Shown here one piece after another: positions 1-11,569 of a stretch of DNA of 64,000 bases. A program made the position numbers and the translations under genes. The number at the start of each line of letters is the position of its first letter. The first letter of the stretch is position 1. The DNA is from Omphalotus guepiniiformis (Eukaryota > Basidiomycota > Agaricomycetes > Agaricales > Omphalotaceae), in the NCBI GenBank assembly GCA_028554645.1, contig JAQOOI010000063.1, positions 372,001 through 436,000 of the forward strand. Direction: 5' to 3'. The notes beneath the pieces are model-generated. The model made no database searches. It saw only the letters and a program-made list of their open reading frames with translations, and was not told the origin of the DNA.

Positions 1-1231
1 CTAAACCTCGAGGAGTCTCCAGATGGGACAGCGCCCTCTGTAGGCTTGGGTTTATTAGGACCTCTACGTACTGCTTCAGCAGACGCATACTCCACGACGA
101 GGTTCCGGCCGTTAAGGTGATGGTTCTTTAGGTTGATAAGCGCGGATGTGGCGTTTTCTATACTAGAAAAATCTACAAACGCGAATCTGCGAGTGATTTA
201 TGAAATATTATGAAAATAAACAAATAGTGAGTAATCGGATAAGATTTAAATAGTGATATAGATATACCCTTTGCAGTTTCCCGTATCTTCAAAAGTGCCC
301 ATACGAATCTTTCTAATCCAGGGTTCGGTGTCAATGTCAACCTTCTTGTCTTGCTCATTGCTTTCTTCGTCATGCTTCTTTGGTTTTTTGGTAGCACGAT
401 GGGCTTCGAATAATTCGCGAATAATATCATCTGTGGTATCGAATCCTAGATTGCCTAGGAAAAGTGTAGGCGCAGGAGGTTGTTTTTGAGCACGAAGAAT
501 TTTCTGTGCTGCTTTTGAGTGTGTGGATGACGCTGTGCCTTCAGCGGAAGATGCAGCGGGTCGACCTGAGTAGTCGTCGCCTGAGAAAGTACATCAGTAT
601 GGGTAGTGAAGGAGACGTCAAGTGAACTTACCGTCTTTAATGAGGAGTTTCCGACCATTCAGAGGATTTTCGGAGAGCGTGATAGCTATAGTCTTTGCAT
701 CGGGAGTAGAAAAATCTACATATGCGAAACCACGTCAAAAGTAATGAACATTAGCTTAGAATAGATTTCCAAGAGCACAATAGTGACTCGCCCACGATTC
801 TCCCCTCTAAGACCAGGACCCGCAGGAGCCTTGGTAGGCATATGTATCCGAGTAATCTCCCCGACACCATCAAAGAACTTGCGTAAAGCCTCTGGTGTAG
901 TCTTAAACGACATATTCCCTACCCAGACAGAATTTTGTCTTTTAGAAGACGCGGAATCTGGGACAGAAGTGCCGTCTGCTAGCTTTCGTTTCTTCGTTGG
1001 AGGAGCCTGAGCATCAATCTCTTTTCCTTCCCTCAAAGCGAGCTTTTCTTTCTTCTTTTGTCGACGCTTTTCGGCATGTGAGAGCGCGGGGGGTTCGTCT
1101 GACTCTGAGGATGAGGATGAGGATGAGTCTTCGTTATCTTCATCGTCGTCTGAGGTAGGTTGTTGTAGTTTACGTTTTGACGCAGGCTCTGGGCTGGAAG
1201 AGCTGGACGATGAGGAAGAGGACGAAGACAT
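1..1231 (-). CDS. NOP13: Nop13-like nucleolar RNA-binding protein with two RRMs (3' end beyond window)
   Basis: The ATG at 1231 opens a protein starting with a long Ser run, followed by acidic and Lys-rich low-complexity sequence (residues 1-100) typical of nucleolar proteins. RRM1 starts near residue 101 with RNP2 (VWVGNMSF); its RNP1 (RGFAYVDF) lies in the next exon. RRM2 has RNP2 (LFLGNLGF) and RNP1 (GFAFVDF), separated by a Lys/Asp-rich insert. Two RRMs after an acidic, Ser-rich N-terminus fit fungal Nop13 and S. pombe Rnp24, which act in the nucleolus, probably in pre-rRNA processing. The intron in RRM2 ends in a normal CAG near 200-275, but the intron inside RRM1 (about 729-795) has no AG where RNP1 requires the junction. 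The gene is divergent to the next one across about 500 bp. The C-terminus lies outside the window. Confidence 0.75.
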
Positions 1232-1732
1232 TATCTTTTTGGGCCAAAATGAAGAAAATTGTTTAAGGTATGGCTCGGCGGGCCGGAGAATCCGGATACC
1301 CTGTTGGCCATGACAAGCCTCCAGAAACCTCTTCAGCCTCTTCATACTCTTGTTGCGATTTACCATGTATCTTCTAGTCGTAAGTTTTATTCGACTTTTC
1401 TGTTACACAAGCAGATCTTGTTCATGGAACATGCAGCAACGTCTTAGTCATTCTCACAAAATAATACATGGGAGCTCAGGCCCCTTTCTTCAGCTCACTC
1501 GCGGTCATCGTATTGAAAGAAACAAATGATATCCGATGGGATGCTATATGTAGTCGTAGACGGCCACAATGAATTTGAAGCATTTTCTAAATAGCCCCTA
1601 TTTCTACTTTCACGTGTGAATCTGTTGGGGTTACATACCTTCGCGAACGGTCAACTTTGTGAACGTTTCCCCAGGTTTCCGTCGTCGTTTACGTCGACCA
1701 CAAAGTTAACAACATCGCTATTCAACGCCAGA

Positions 1733-4546
1733 ATGCTCGCTAATACTTCTAAGTCGCAAAGACCTCGTCCTCCTGCTCAGGTTCGCCGTTCAGTCAGCAT
1801 GAACACGACGGCGAAGAACTCTCCTCCTCCCCCGTATGCATCTGGTTTTGTGTTTCCTCAAAAACCTTCTCCGAATGTATTGTTGGGATCGCCTGTGTCG
1901 ACGATTGCTCAAATGATTGGATGGAACGGCTCGGGAGCCGCACAGTCATCGCAATCGCCTGGTACACGAGGGGAGATACTTGACTGGTTGAACGAGCGAT
2001 CCCGCGACGAGCTGTCTGACTTACTACTAAAGGCGGAGGGAGTAATCAAGCAGAGGGAGCTCGGTATATGCTTTGTCTAGTTTCATCTGTACTCACTGTT
2101 GACTCCTATCGCAGAACTGGATCACACATCTTCACTATGCAAGGCTCTCTATGATGACAATGCTTCTCTACAATCCAAGCACAAGGTATTATTGACTCGA
2201 ATACCTCCTACTCCCTCAACTGTATCAACACCATCACGAGTTGACTCGCCTTTACCTTCCCCAGAAAGGTCCTCGTCTTCATATTCCTCCCATTCCGCGT
2301 TTTCTCGCGCGCCCCCCTCGCCCTCGGATCCTTTTCAGTATTCAATTCCATTACCACCCAGCGGCGGCCGCAGAAGACATATCCGAAAGATCTCCGTTAC
2401 TCCTGCCGACATCTCTCTTCTCGCTGACCAGAATGCGGAGCTACTCCTCAAGCTCGAAAAGCTCGAAGCCGAGACGGAGAGCACCGACTTGGCGGGGAGA
2501 AGGATGCTCAAGCGGTTAGAGCGGGAGATTGGTGTTTTGAGGGAAGAGTTGGAAAGCGTTAGGGTAAAAGAAGGAGAGGAAAAAGACATGCTTACTGTCC
2601 GGAAGTCACGTCCCTTGAGGTCGGTTTCCGGTCCCCTACAATCGCGACCGCGTGACAAACATGAGGACGATTTGTTCAGCGAAGAGGTTAGAGACTTTGC
2701 CCCCGGTGGCAGCTTGTCCAGCTCTACCTCTGCACCGGGTTTGCATCCTCGGAATCTTGGAATCGGTTATCCAGAATCCAGTGCCTTTTGTGACCCCGAG
2801 GATGGTTTGGAAAACCGTACTGATCCTTCGAATCAGATTACCCAACATACTCTCATGTCCCATCTTCTCACTAAAATCCATGAGCTGGAAGAGACAAACA
2901 TGCGTATACTGGCGCAACAGGCTGAGACATCTGAAAAGCTACGCGTCGTTCAGAGGGAAACGGAGGGTTTGGGGAGGGTGTATGATGGCCTGGAAGGGCT
3001 TGGCCTTGGATCGGATCTGGAGGTCGAGATTGTGGACATGTCGGAAGGCGGTGAAAATCAAGCTGAATCCAATCCCCCGAATGAAGAAGGCTCGAATGAG
3101 CATGAATGGAACAATGACACAATCAGATTTAGAAGCTTTAGAAGGTCGCTGATGGAGTCTCTACCACCTCCACCGCTCGATGGTCGGGGACATGCTGGCG
3201 CTGGGACTGCGATTGAAGGTAGCCTGAAGACGAACAAGAGCCTCGCATCTACCTACACATCCTCGATATCCGGTCATAAGTCACGCAAATCTGTTATGGG
3301 CCTCTTTGACGGCTCATCTGCGTCCCCTTTTCCCTCATACTCGCCATCTCCAGCAGCTCATCCCCGAGAGCAAAGCGCAGCACTCCACCGAAACTCTTGG
3401 TCCTTTGACTCCTCACGGTCCTTCGCAGAGTCTGCTGGTCCAGGAGTCGTCTCTCCCACCTTATCCTCCCTAAATCTTGGTCTTAGCCCTTTGGGATCTC
3501 CGTCGCCGTATAGGCATCATGGTACGCTGTCGAGCGAACTAGGAGATAGTTTAGAGACAGAGTTTGATCCCAGCTACCACCTTCGCACGAGCAGTTTGTA
3601 TGATCTTAGTCTTGGGATGGGAGAAAGTGCACCGGCTTCGCGGTCACCATCGCGTTCTCCGTCACCTTCTTATAAGTGCCTGCCGATCCGTGAAGGAGAT
3701 TCTGGGGAGTGGAGAGAAGACGCATCGTCGACGTCTCAAGGCTGGGCGCCGGTGAAGAGTCCGGTTGTGCTTCAACTTAAAGTCGAGCCTCCTACGCCTG
3801 TCAAGTTCCCTGAGATGGAGAGTCCCAACAACGGAGATAACGGTGTCAGCGGAGAAACGCCAATGTCTAAGCACTCCCTTAGGTATCGTAAAATGTCACA
3901 GACTGTGCGGTCTCGTACGGCGAACTGGGTCGATGGAAGGTTCAAGGATACGTTGCTTGGAGGTAGTGGCGGTAGTACTGATACGCTACGTGAACGACCG
4001 CCCCCGCTGCCTTCATTCAATGAAAGGAAGGGGAAAGCGAAAGATTCTCCGCGGTCGGTGTCTGGATCAAGTACAGACAATACCCCTACGCCTTCTGGAC
4101 TTGGCCCTTTGAAGTTGGTGTCTAGTGCGATCAACCTGGTGGAGAAGTTCACTGCTCAGGCTATATCTGCGAGTCAGGGCGGAATGTCGCCTGCGCCGAC
4201 ATCTCCTGCTTCGGCAAGGTTGATGTCAGACGAGGGCGATCGCGCAGAAGTCAAGAACGCCAACGTGAGTGGACTTGACAGTCATGGGCAAGTACAAACA
4301 CCGGCTACAGAGGCTGGGTCTACGACGCAGGTCGTCCAGGTGTACTTTGAGTCCCCTGATGCAATGACGAAGCAGGATTCGGAGGGCGGTACGACAAAGT
4401 TTGGGGCGTTCGTGCTGGAGGTGTGGCTTTGGCTTCAGTTTGCTGTTATCATTTTGGTATTTTTGTGGGCTATGGCTAAGAGGGGGCCTAAATCTGTGCT
4501 TGGGGAGGCGGTGGCGGCTGAGCAGAGGAAGTTGGGGAGAGCGTAG
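1733..4546 (+). CDS. Coiled-coil, Ser/Pro-rich protein with C-terminal membrane anchor, function unknown
   Basis: Two exons (1733-2063, 2115-4546) with a 51-nt GT-AG intron give about 920 residues. The splice joins the helical segments VIKQREL and ELDHTSSLC in frame. Residues about 80-260 hold charged heptad-like helices (around LADQNAELLLKLEKLE and RLEREIGVLREELE), followed by a long Ser/Pro-rich, probably phosphorylated region. The last 50 residues contain one hydrophobic helix (WLWLQFAVIILVFLWAM) followed by a short basic tail, so the protein looks tail-anchored with its bulk in the cytosol. I do not recognise a named family. A tether or an organelle or spindle-associated adaptor would fit the architecture, but that is inference. 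The ATG at 1733 is the first one in frame that precedes the conserved-looking part. Confidence 0.75.
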
Positions 4547-4792
4547 TTCTGACTCTGCGCTTGAGGTTATACCCACCCTATCTAGGGTCAAGGATATTGC
4601 ATATACGATAGACGGACAGTCGATGTCTAATCTTCGTTTACAATTGTAGAGTTTCTTGCGTCGTCTTTTGAGTCTTGTAAACCTACGTTCATTCATTCAT
4701 TCATAGGCTACACATATTTCTAATTTACATACAGAGCATAACCAATGAACATTCTACTGCATCCTTCAATCTGAACAACGTACATATGATAT

Positions 4793-6768
4793 CTATGAAG
4801 ATTGAATTTGAGGTCGTCTGATTTTCGTCGGAGTGCTCATGACACCCGCGCCAAAGGAGTCGTCCTCCTCGTCCTCCGAATCTTCAACACCCGGAGTAAG
4901 CAGAATCACGCTCGGCGGGCTAGACTCTGAAATATCCCAAATCTCTTCCTCCTCGTGAGTCGTAGAAAGCAAACTAGTACTCCGCGAAAACAGATTCCCG
5001 CTTGATCTCTGCGTTTGAGCCTGTGGTTGTACTCGGAACTGCGACCCCGGCTGCGAGTGCCATTGCGATTGTGATCTCGAAACGACTTTCGTAGGTTTCA
5101 CAGGCGTATCTTCAACCAAAGTTATACCCTCATCCTTTGACTCAGCCTTAACCAGTACAGTCGTCTCTAACATCCTCCGAGGTCCACCAAACAGCCCCGA
5201 ACCCCCGGTAGTTGTCGTCGTCGTCGTTGCCGCAGTGGTGGCGGTCCTAGAAAGGGCCCTACCCTTACCCTTAAATACCCTCGACATACTCACCTCTCTA
5301 TTCAGCGGCACACGCCTCCTCTTTGCATCCCCGAGCTCTTTTTCTTTTTCCTTCTGCTCTTTCTCTTCTGCGAGGGAGACAGAGAGTGATCGGGAGCGTG
5401 AACGGGAGAGGGTACGGTGTGGGTCTTTTTGTGTGGGTTCGTGTGTGCGATCCTGAGATTGGGATTGGGATTGGGATTGCGCTGTTTGGGCTAGGCGAGA
5501 GGATGTGGAGGTTGTTGAGAGGGCGGGTGAGGGGTAGCGTGTGGATGGTTTTGATTGGACTGGGACTGGGACTGAGACGGTGGGGTTGCTGATGGTAGAG
5601 GTAGAGGCTGTTTTGGCGAGTGAGGATGATCCTCGAGCGCGTTTCGTAGGAGGTTCGGGTGAAGAGGGTCGGGTGTCAGAAGACCGTTCGTCTTCTGCGT
5701 CTGAAAACGGCGAGTTGGGGAAGATCTTGGTACGGAGGAGGTCACAGTACGTTGGTAGTGATGATTTGAATCTGCACATAATATATATCTGTCAATATCC
5801 AATATATATTGGGGGAAAGACGTTCCACGTACTGAGGCTCGATTATATCGCGACAAAACAGCTGCATCCAGTCCAGTTCTTCAGAGGGTTTCGACGAGGA
5901 ACGTGGTTCACTCGAGTCTAGATCTCCCATGAGCTGCCACATGGATAGTTTATCCATGAACGCTTCGAGGCGGTCTTCAGGGGAAGACACAACAGCAACT
6001 TTCTTTCGTGGCCTTTTTCGTCTTTTGACGGAAGACAGTTCAGGAGATTCAGGAGGCGCTGGTGTGGGTCCAGGAAGGGATAAAATGAGGAGGTGAAGTA
6101 TGATCTGAATCTGTACTCTGTGCAAACAGAAATGATTAGATCTACATAGTATTGGCCGTTTGAAAGACAAGACACTCACTCTCGTCTTTCCAGCCTTCTA
6201 AGCCATTTAGTGCGCCATTTATCGTCCGTCCAAAGGCTAGTATCTGCGCTCTGTTCAGAGCTATTACTATTCATACGCCTTCGTTCCTGATCCTCATCGT
6301 TCTTTTCGTAACTCAACGCGTACCACATCATCGTTTCCTCGATTTCCCCTGCACCACCTCCATCAGACAGAATTTGCGGAAGCTCGACGTGGTATTTGTT
6401 AGCTGCCGAGCGTGCAGTGAGTAACAAAGGATCTAGAAGCGCGTGTAGCGGGTGAGGTATTTGTGGTGACTCTGAGGACGTAGACGCGACTTTGACGCGT
6501 TGTAATGCCGGAACGAGGAGTTTCAAAGGCATTATGGACTGAACAATCTCAAGCGGTAAGATTTATCGTGAATTTACGCTAGAAAGATAGAATATACCTC
6601 TGGAAGCCACAGAAATTGGAGGTAAGTTCTGACAACATATTGTTCCGGTGTTTCGTGGGCGAGATCAGTGAAAGGGTAATCTCTTGAGATGGACTTTTCA
6701 TGATCTGTTGACCAGCTTATTCGTGGTGTTACTTGGAGAGCGAAAGGAAAGCTGGAGACTGTGGTCAT
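4793..6768 (-). CDS. SLD3: Sld3-like DNA replication initiation factor
   Basis: Four exons (6768-6598, 6538-6180, 6117-5833, 5771-4793) join in frame to 597 residues through GT-AG introns. The N-terminal third reads ETPEQYVVRTYLQFLWLPE, then SIMPLKLLVPALQRVKV, then RREVQIQIILHLLILSLPG across a splice, then WMQLFCRDIIEPQFKSSLP across another. This order of a helical core with a Q-I-Q-I-I-L helix and a closing FC..I.P.FK..LP segment is what I know from the fungal Sld3 Cdc45-binding domain. The rest is Ser/Thr-rich and basic, as expected for the CDK-regulated tail that binds Dpb11. Sld3 recruits Cdc45 to loaded MCM at origins. A further in-frame ATG lies upstream at 6831. The assignment rests on remembered family features; a profile search against the Sld3 family would settle it. 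Confidence 0.6.
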
Positions 6769-6811
6769 TGAACACAATTTCAACTTCCGGGCGAGACAAA
6801 AGTGGCCTGCG

Positions 6812-6847
6812 CTGAGTTTGCCTGCCGGCATCGCTCAGCCGGCCGGG
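6812..6847. repeat. Short GC-rich hairpin repeat, copy 1
   Basis: The stretch contains GCCGGC at 6824-6829 and 6838-6843 around an 8-nt loop. A closely similar 36-40 nt stretch occurs in reverse orientation at 30712-30750. It lies about 50 bp upstream of the Sld3-like start codon. Confidence 0.5.
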
Positions 6848-7159
6848 GTTCACGTTGTTCTTAGTCACACTTCGTGCTTCGTCAGTGAGCTTCAAGCTCT
6901 TGCCCTCCGAGTATCCTTCAATAATTACTTTTCTTCTGCTCCTGGTGACGATGAAGGCCGTGTTTCTCAAAAGTGTGTATACTTAAATCAAGAATTACAG
7001 GTATGTGTCTGCAAAATATGTTTTCAGCTAATGATACTACTGTCCCTCACCAGTCCACTTCCCGCTACGTTGCAACAATCAAGCACATGGCATCGAGGGA
7101 TTACGATGAATTCACATTGTCTCATAGCCTGCACTTCAAGTCTTGGAATTCGCTAGACA

Positions 7160-7762
7160 CCTCATAATGGAACTCATCTTGTGCTGGTTTCTTGGTGCGA
7201 TTGATAGAAGGCGTGATCCCTCGTTCTCAGTTCTGGGATGATGGTACGGTTGAAGTGTTGAAAGCCTACGCGAAGTCCGGTGTTAGCTACATGGTCACAG
7301 TGATGACCTATCCCGAGCAATTCATACTATTGAACAACCTCAGAAATTCTTTAGAATTGAGGTGCTCAGGTAAGCTCGCTTGCTCGGTCTCGCATCATCT
7401 ACGCTGATGACCTCGCCGCTCTTCGCTGCCCTTGCTTTGTCTACTTTGCTCGCCCTCGTTGCTTCGTCCATACTTCTCGACAACAACAATCTCAAATCGA
7501 CACTATTGGTACCGTCTCAGATACTTTGGCTGATCCAAAAGGATTCACATTGCAAGAATCCACTGTCGAGGTCATTAAGTCCTTCTCTGCGAAATTGAGA
7601 CAAGAAGGAAGCCGATTGATGAAAGTTTTTGACGACCAAACTCGCAAGCGGCGACAAACAGAGGATCTTAGCGACCTTTCCGACGTGGTGAACCAAAAGC
7701 TAGTATGCGAGATGTATTCATCCGCGAACTGCAGTGCTCACACTTTGGCGCCTGTCAAATGA
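7160..7762 (+). pseudogene. Frameshifted, internally deleted paralog of the membrane/glycoprotein-family gene at 8684
   Basis: Two blocks resemble the intact downstream gene. At about 7195-7310 the text around KAYAKSGVSYMVTV matches NHYTKTGLGYIVTV, but the splice donor that follows in the intact gene (GTAAGT) is GTGATG here. At about 7400-7760 the segment ending LDNNNLK matches the last transmembrane exon, then a one-base deletion just after the NNNL codons shifts the frame. In the shifted frame IDTIGTVSDTL and LRQEGS continue the match to IDSVG and LRREGS. The middle of the gene, about 400 codons, is missing. It is a decayed tandem duplicate. No function is expected from it. Confidence 0.7.
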
Positions 7763-8683
7763 TGGGCTTGTGATCTAACTTCATCTGTCTTAGAATCCTC
7801 CGTCGCGGTATGGTACGGCGCTTCCAGGTCCTGGAAACTCTTTTTCCTATGCTGGGAGTCTGGACATCACTTTTTTTCTTTAGCCCTACAGCTTTGGCAT
7901 AATTTTGTATTCACGGCGCTTGAATGAAACGAGGCCAACTATATTGGTTGTTCAGTGTTCCTATTAGGTGAGTTATGATATTGTTCACGGTAGCTATGTT
8001 GTAGCATTTATGTCACTAATTCTGATGCATTCTATGTACAGATCAATATCACACCCTCTGTTCATGAGCTTCAAGAAGTTCCTTTTTCACCAGATTAGGC
8101 CTTCGCGCGCACGACGAGAACGAGATTGAAACGTGAAGTGGAATTCGCGGTATGTATTTTGAAGAACCACTGTCGACGCACTTTCAAATGTCAGGCTGAC
8201 TCTCAAGCGCTCAAGCGCTAATCTATCCTCATTCTCGGCCCTTAATGTAACGGGTTTAGATACGATCCAGTCGGTGAAACTCGTTTGCACTTTTTTCAGT
8301 ATTGACCTGCCTCAGTGGTGCAGGGTCAACTACGTCTGAGCTAGCCCCAGCAAGGGAGTAAGGTTTGAAGGGGGAAATTTAACCTTCTGGGAAGGTTCCA
8401 TACTAGACACAATGACTATCTTGCTAGCGCCAGAACAAGGCGCTTTTCTCTCGCCACGGTTGTCAGATCTGCGCCGCCCATGATATGTTCATCAAATTGA
8501 TTATACAGACACAGGTTTCTATCTAATCAAAGCATTCGCCGAGAGAATGTAGCATTTATAAATTTTCAAGGATCCAACAATGAAGCAGGTGTTTCCTTTC
8601 TGACCTTCCGTCGCTCTTTCTACATTCATTACATTACGGACGCTGCGCGACCAACACCACGAATAGCTTCAACTGACGACAAG
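7763..8683. other. Intergenic stretch, no supported gene
   Basis: There is no splice-consistent coding region. One minus-strand open stretch at 8087-8290 (67 codons) shows no recognisable motif and no splice partner. The last 150 bp are the likely promoter and 5' leader of the gene starting at 8684. Confidence 0.5.
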
Positions 8684-11323
8684 ATGGCTCACAACTCCAG
8701 CCTTACAACCCTTCGAGTGGATGAGATCGGAGTCACAAGCAATTTCACTGGCGTTGAGGAAATGACTCCATTGAGAGCAGGTGTGTCTTGAGTATTAAGT
8801 ATGCCCGTGTTGTTGGTACTCATCGGTAAACAGAATTAGAAAAGCGCACTGGTGAATTTAAGCAGCCTCCGCTTTCTTCCTCGAGGCGACCTCTGGGACG
8901 TCGCCAAATTCATCCGGCTTTTGATGTGATGAGATGGCTTTGTGTCATCCTTCACCTAGCAGTAATTGCAGTACTGGTGTACCTTGTAACAAGACCTATT
9001 CAACCACATTTCGAGGGGTTGAGCGTTTTCCTCACACCTCGGATACCACTCGATGATACAGCCGAGGACGCTTTGAATCATTATACGAAAACTGGCCTTG
9101 GCTACATTGTCACAGTAAGTCGAATCGTTACACCTCCTTCGTTCATACTGGACAGTCCACTAGGCTGTTATTGCCTTGTTAACCCTTACTACGCAAAGGT
9201 TGGCTCTCAGGCGCCAGTTACATCTGTACAATACACTCACGGCTAAGCACGATGCCAATTCGGCATGGTTGGGTGTTGCCTCAGCCGGTCTCACTTTGCT
9301 TCAATGGAGGGATATTGGGTTCAAGGCCGCATTGTCTTCGACAGTGTTTCCCTTGCTTTATCTGGGTACTCTCGCTGCGCTTCACTCGGTGACGACGAGC
9401 ATGGTGACGCTCGTTCCTTTCCCGGTCAGCAAGACGCTCATCTTCCAAAGCAACGGCCTTCCGGATTTTTCACAGGCGTCAATCGACAATGCTTTCACGT
9501 GAGTACACTGGCTACGGATTCGCTAACGTGAATCGGCTCACGCTTTAGGACTGTAGTGGCTCCAGTGCTCTATTAACCATCCTTTCTTTGAACACTTTTG
9601 ATTTTACCGGCCTCGGTAGTGATGGCCTCGGTGTGATATACGATATTCCAATATCTGAGAACAAGACAGCTGTAAGGAGTCTTCCGGTGGAGAACATCAA
9701 CGTGAATGCAACTTACTTCAACGTTACCTGTGGAATGTTGGATGGAAGTATCACCGAAACCAACACAAATGCGGGGTATGAACTTTTCATCAATAATGAC
9801 ACCCAACTTGCTCTTCAGATTCCGGCGCCGTTTTGTAAGTTTTTGTATGTCAGTGGAACGTATAGAAATGTTAATCCACTACAGCCCAAAACTCAGTACT
9901 GGTTCGTACAGCTCCTTGGGGAGCAGGCATTGACTCGACATCGGTGAGTTTAAAGATAGTTATCGACGCAGCTCTTACACTGATATATATCTATTCAAGG
10001 ATTTGTCTCTTTGGCCATCTACGATTGTTGTCTTGAGCACAGTTCCTATTCGAGACTCGTTCAATCGCAACGCTCAGACTGTGTCTGTTAACCCACCAAT
10101 GACTTGTAACGTGTTCCATGAGTGTGCCACTATTAGTATACTGACTGATGCATACTATCTACTAGACACCCCATTCAATTCAACTGACCAGCAAACTACC
10201 CATGAAATTGTAGCCTTGGGATGCAACCTTACTATGCAGTCTCTGCCCCAGGCCATAATTGACAAGGCTACCTTTGCGTTGATCAATAGCACTGCCACTA
10301 ACAAGACCTCGTCGACCTTGTCCCCATTCCCTCCTGAAGTCCGCCAAAGTTTGCTGGATCTTGACAATGCATCGGACGCTTTGAATTACGCGGTAGGCAC
10401 ACACTTACCAAGAAATATATTTATTGACTGACTGTGCATGATTATCTTAGTGGGGTATATTGCCCATGACCTCTGTTTCCCCTCTGGTCTTCTCGCTTCA
10501 AAACAACTGCTTTGCGTCAAACAACTCATTATGCGAACCCCTGTACGAAGCTGAACAGTCAGTCCGTTTCTATATGCTTTCCAGTTGGATCCTAACATAG
10601 CCACCTCCCTATAGATTCGTGATGGAGTCATTGAACATTTTCCCGGATATTCTGCTGGGGCAAAGCACGTCTGCACAGTCCGCATCAGATATCACTCTTG
10701 TTGATCTTGAAAATGTTCTTTCACGCATGACTGCCATTGAGATCTGGGCCGGTAAGCTGTCTGATACTTACTTATATTCATTCACTTGAACGCCGCTTTG
10801 AACCAGAGAGCTTTGGAAATAATCAAAAGTTTGCGAATGCTCTGAGCCTCGAAGGCCAAGAAGGTTCCGCCAATACGGATAAATTGTTTGTCCAGAACCA
10901 AAACCGGGTAGTGTACGCCCAGATGTTTCTGGTGTTTGGTGTAGGTTCCATACAATTAAAAAACATGTTTATTCAGCTGAGCATCTGTCCTCTAGATCTG
11001 GCGCTCAAGTGTAAGCTGATTGATATCAGCATATCGTTGATAGCTGCTCACCGTCTAGTATAAAGGTTATCGCGGCCCTAGCTCTGGCGATATTTCTGCT
11101 TGTCCTAGCCTCTCCGTCCATACTCGATAACAACAACCTCAAGATAGACTCTGTCGGTATCCTACAGATGATTTATTTGATCAACAGGCACCCCGAGTTG
11201 CACAGGTCAATCGCTGATATTGATGATCCCTCCGTCGCGACCTTGAGAAGGGAAGGGAGCAAGCAACCATTCTGTTTTGATGACAAGAAGCGAAAACCTG
11301 GAGGTTTGAACGATGCTTGCTGA
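8684..11323 (+). CDS. Lineage-specific membrane/secreted-loop glycoprotein family, function unknown
   Basis: The gene has eleven exons: 8684-8780, 8834-9114, 9164-9498, 9557-9834, 9885-9943, 10000-10392, 10451-10557, 10615-10751, 10807-10940, a 15-nt microexon 10996-11010, and 11066-11323. All have GT-AG borders. The protein has an N-terminal membrane helix (LCVILHLAVIAVLVYLV), further hydrophobic segments in exon 3, a long central region rich in N-glycosylation sequons (NAT, NST, NKT) with paired Cys, and a final helix (IAALALAIFLLVLA) before a short basic tail. This looks like an extracellular or lumenal domain held by flanking membrane helices. I know similar unnamed expanded families in Agaricomycetes but no function. 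A 60-nt stretch inside exon 6 (about 10108-10167) also has GT-AG ends and may be an optional intron. A broken paralog lies just upstream. Confidence 0.7.
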
Positions 11324-11569
11324 TGTTCAGCTCACGCGTAATTATTTACATGGAAATGATTAGAAGTACGCGAATATTTTTAGGTACTTTGTAGCTAAAT
11401 TTCGAAATTGTTTGAAATACTGTATAATGAACGAGTGAACACATCAGGAAGTTATGAAATATTGGTAAAGACAGGCAAAGCAGTGCTTTCAAGTCATGCA
11501 CATATGGAAGACATATAAAAGATGAAAAATTTGATGAATGTTATTCTGAAAATATATAGCTCAGGATGT

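Noticed and set aside
6844..7167. Possible small plus-strand gene (text STSRYVATIKHMASRDYDEF) after a CAG acceptor
   Set aside because: No start codon joins it in frame and no relative is recognised; it is next to relic DNA.
8087..8290. Minus-strand 67-codon frame
   Set aside because: It looked protein-like but shows no similarity to the neighbouring repeated genes and has no splice signals.
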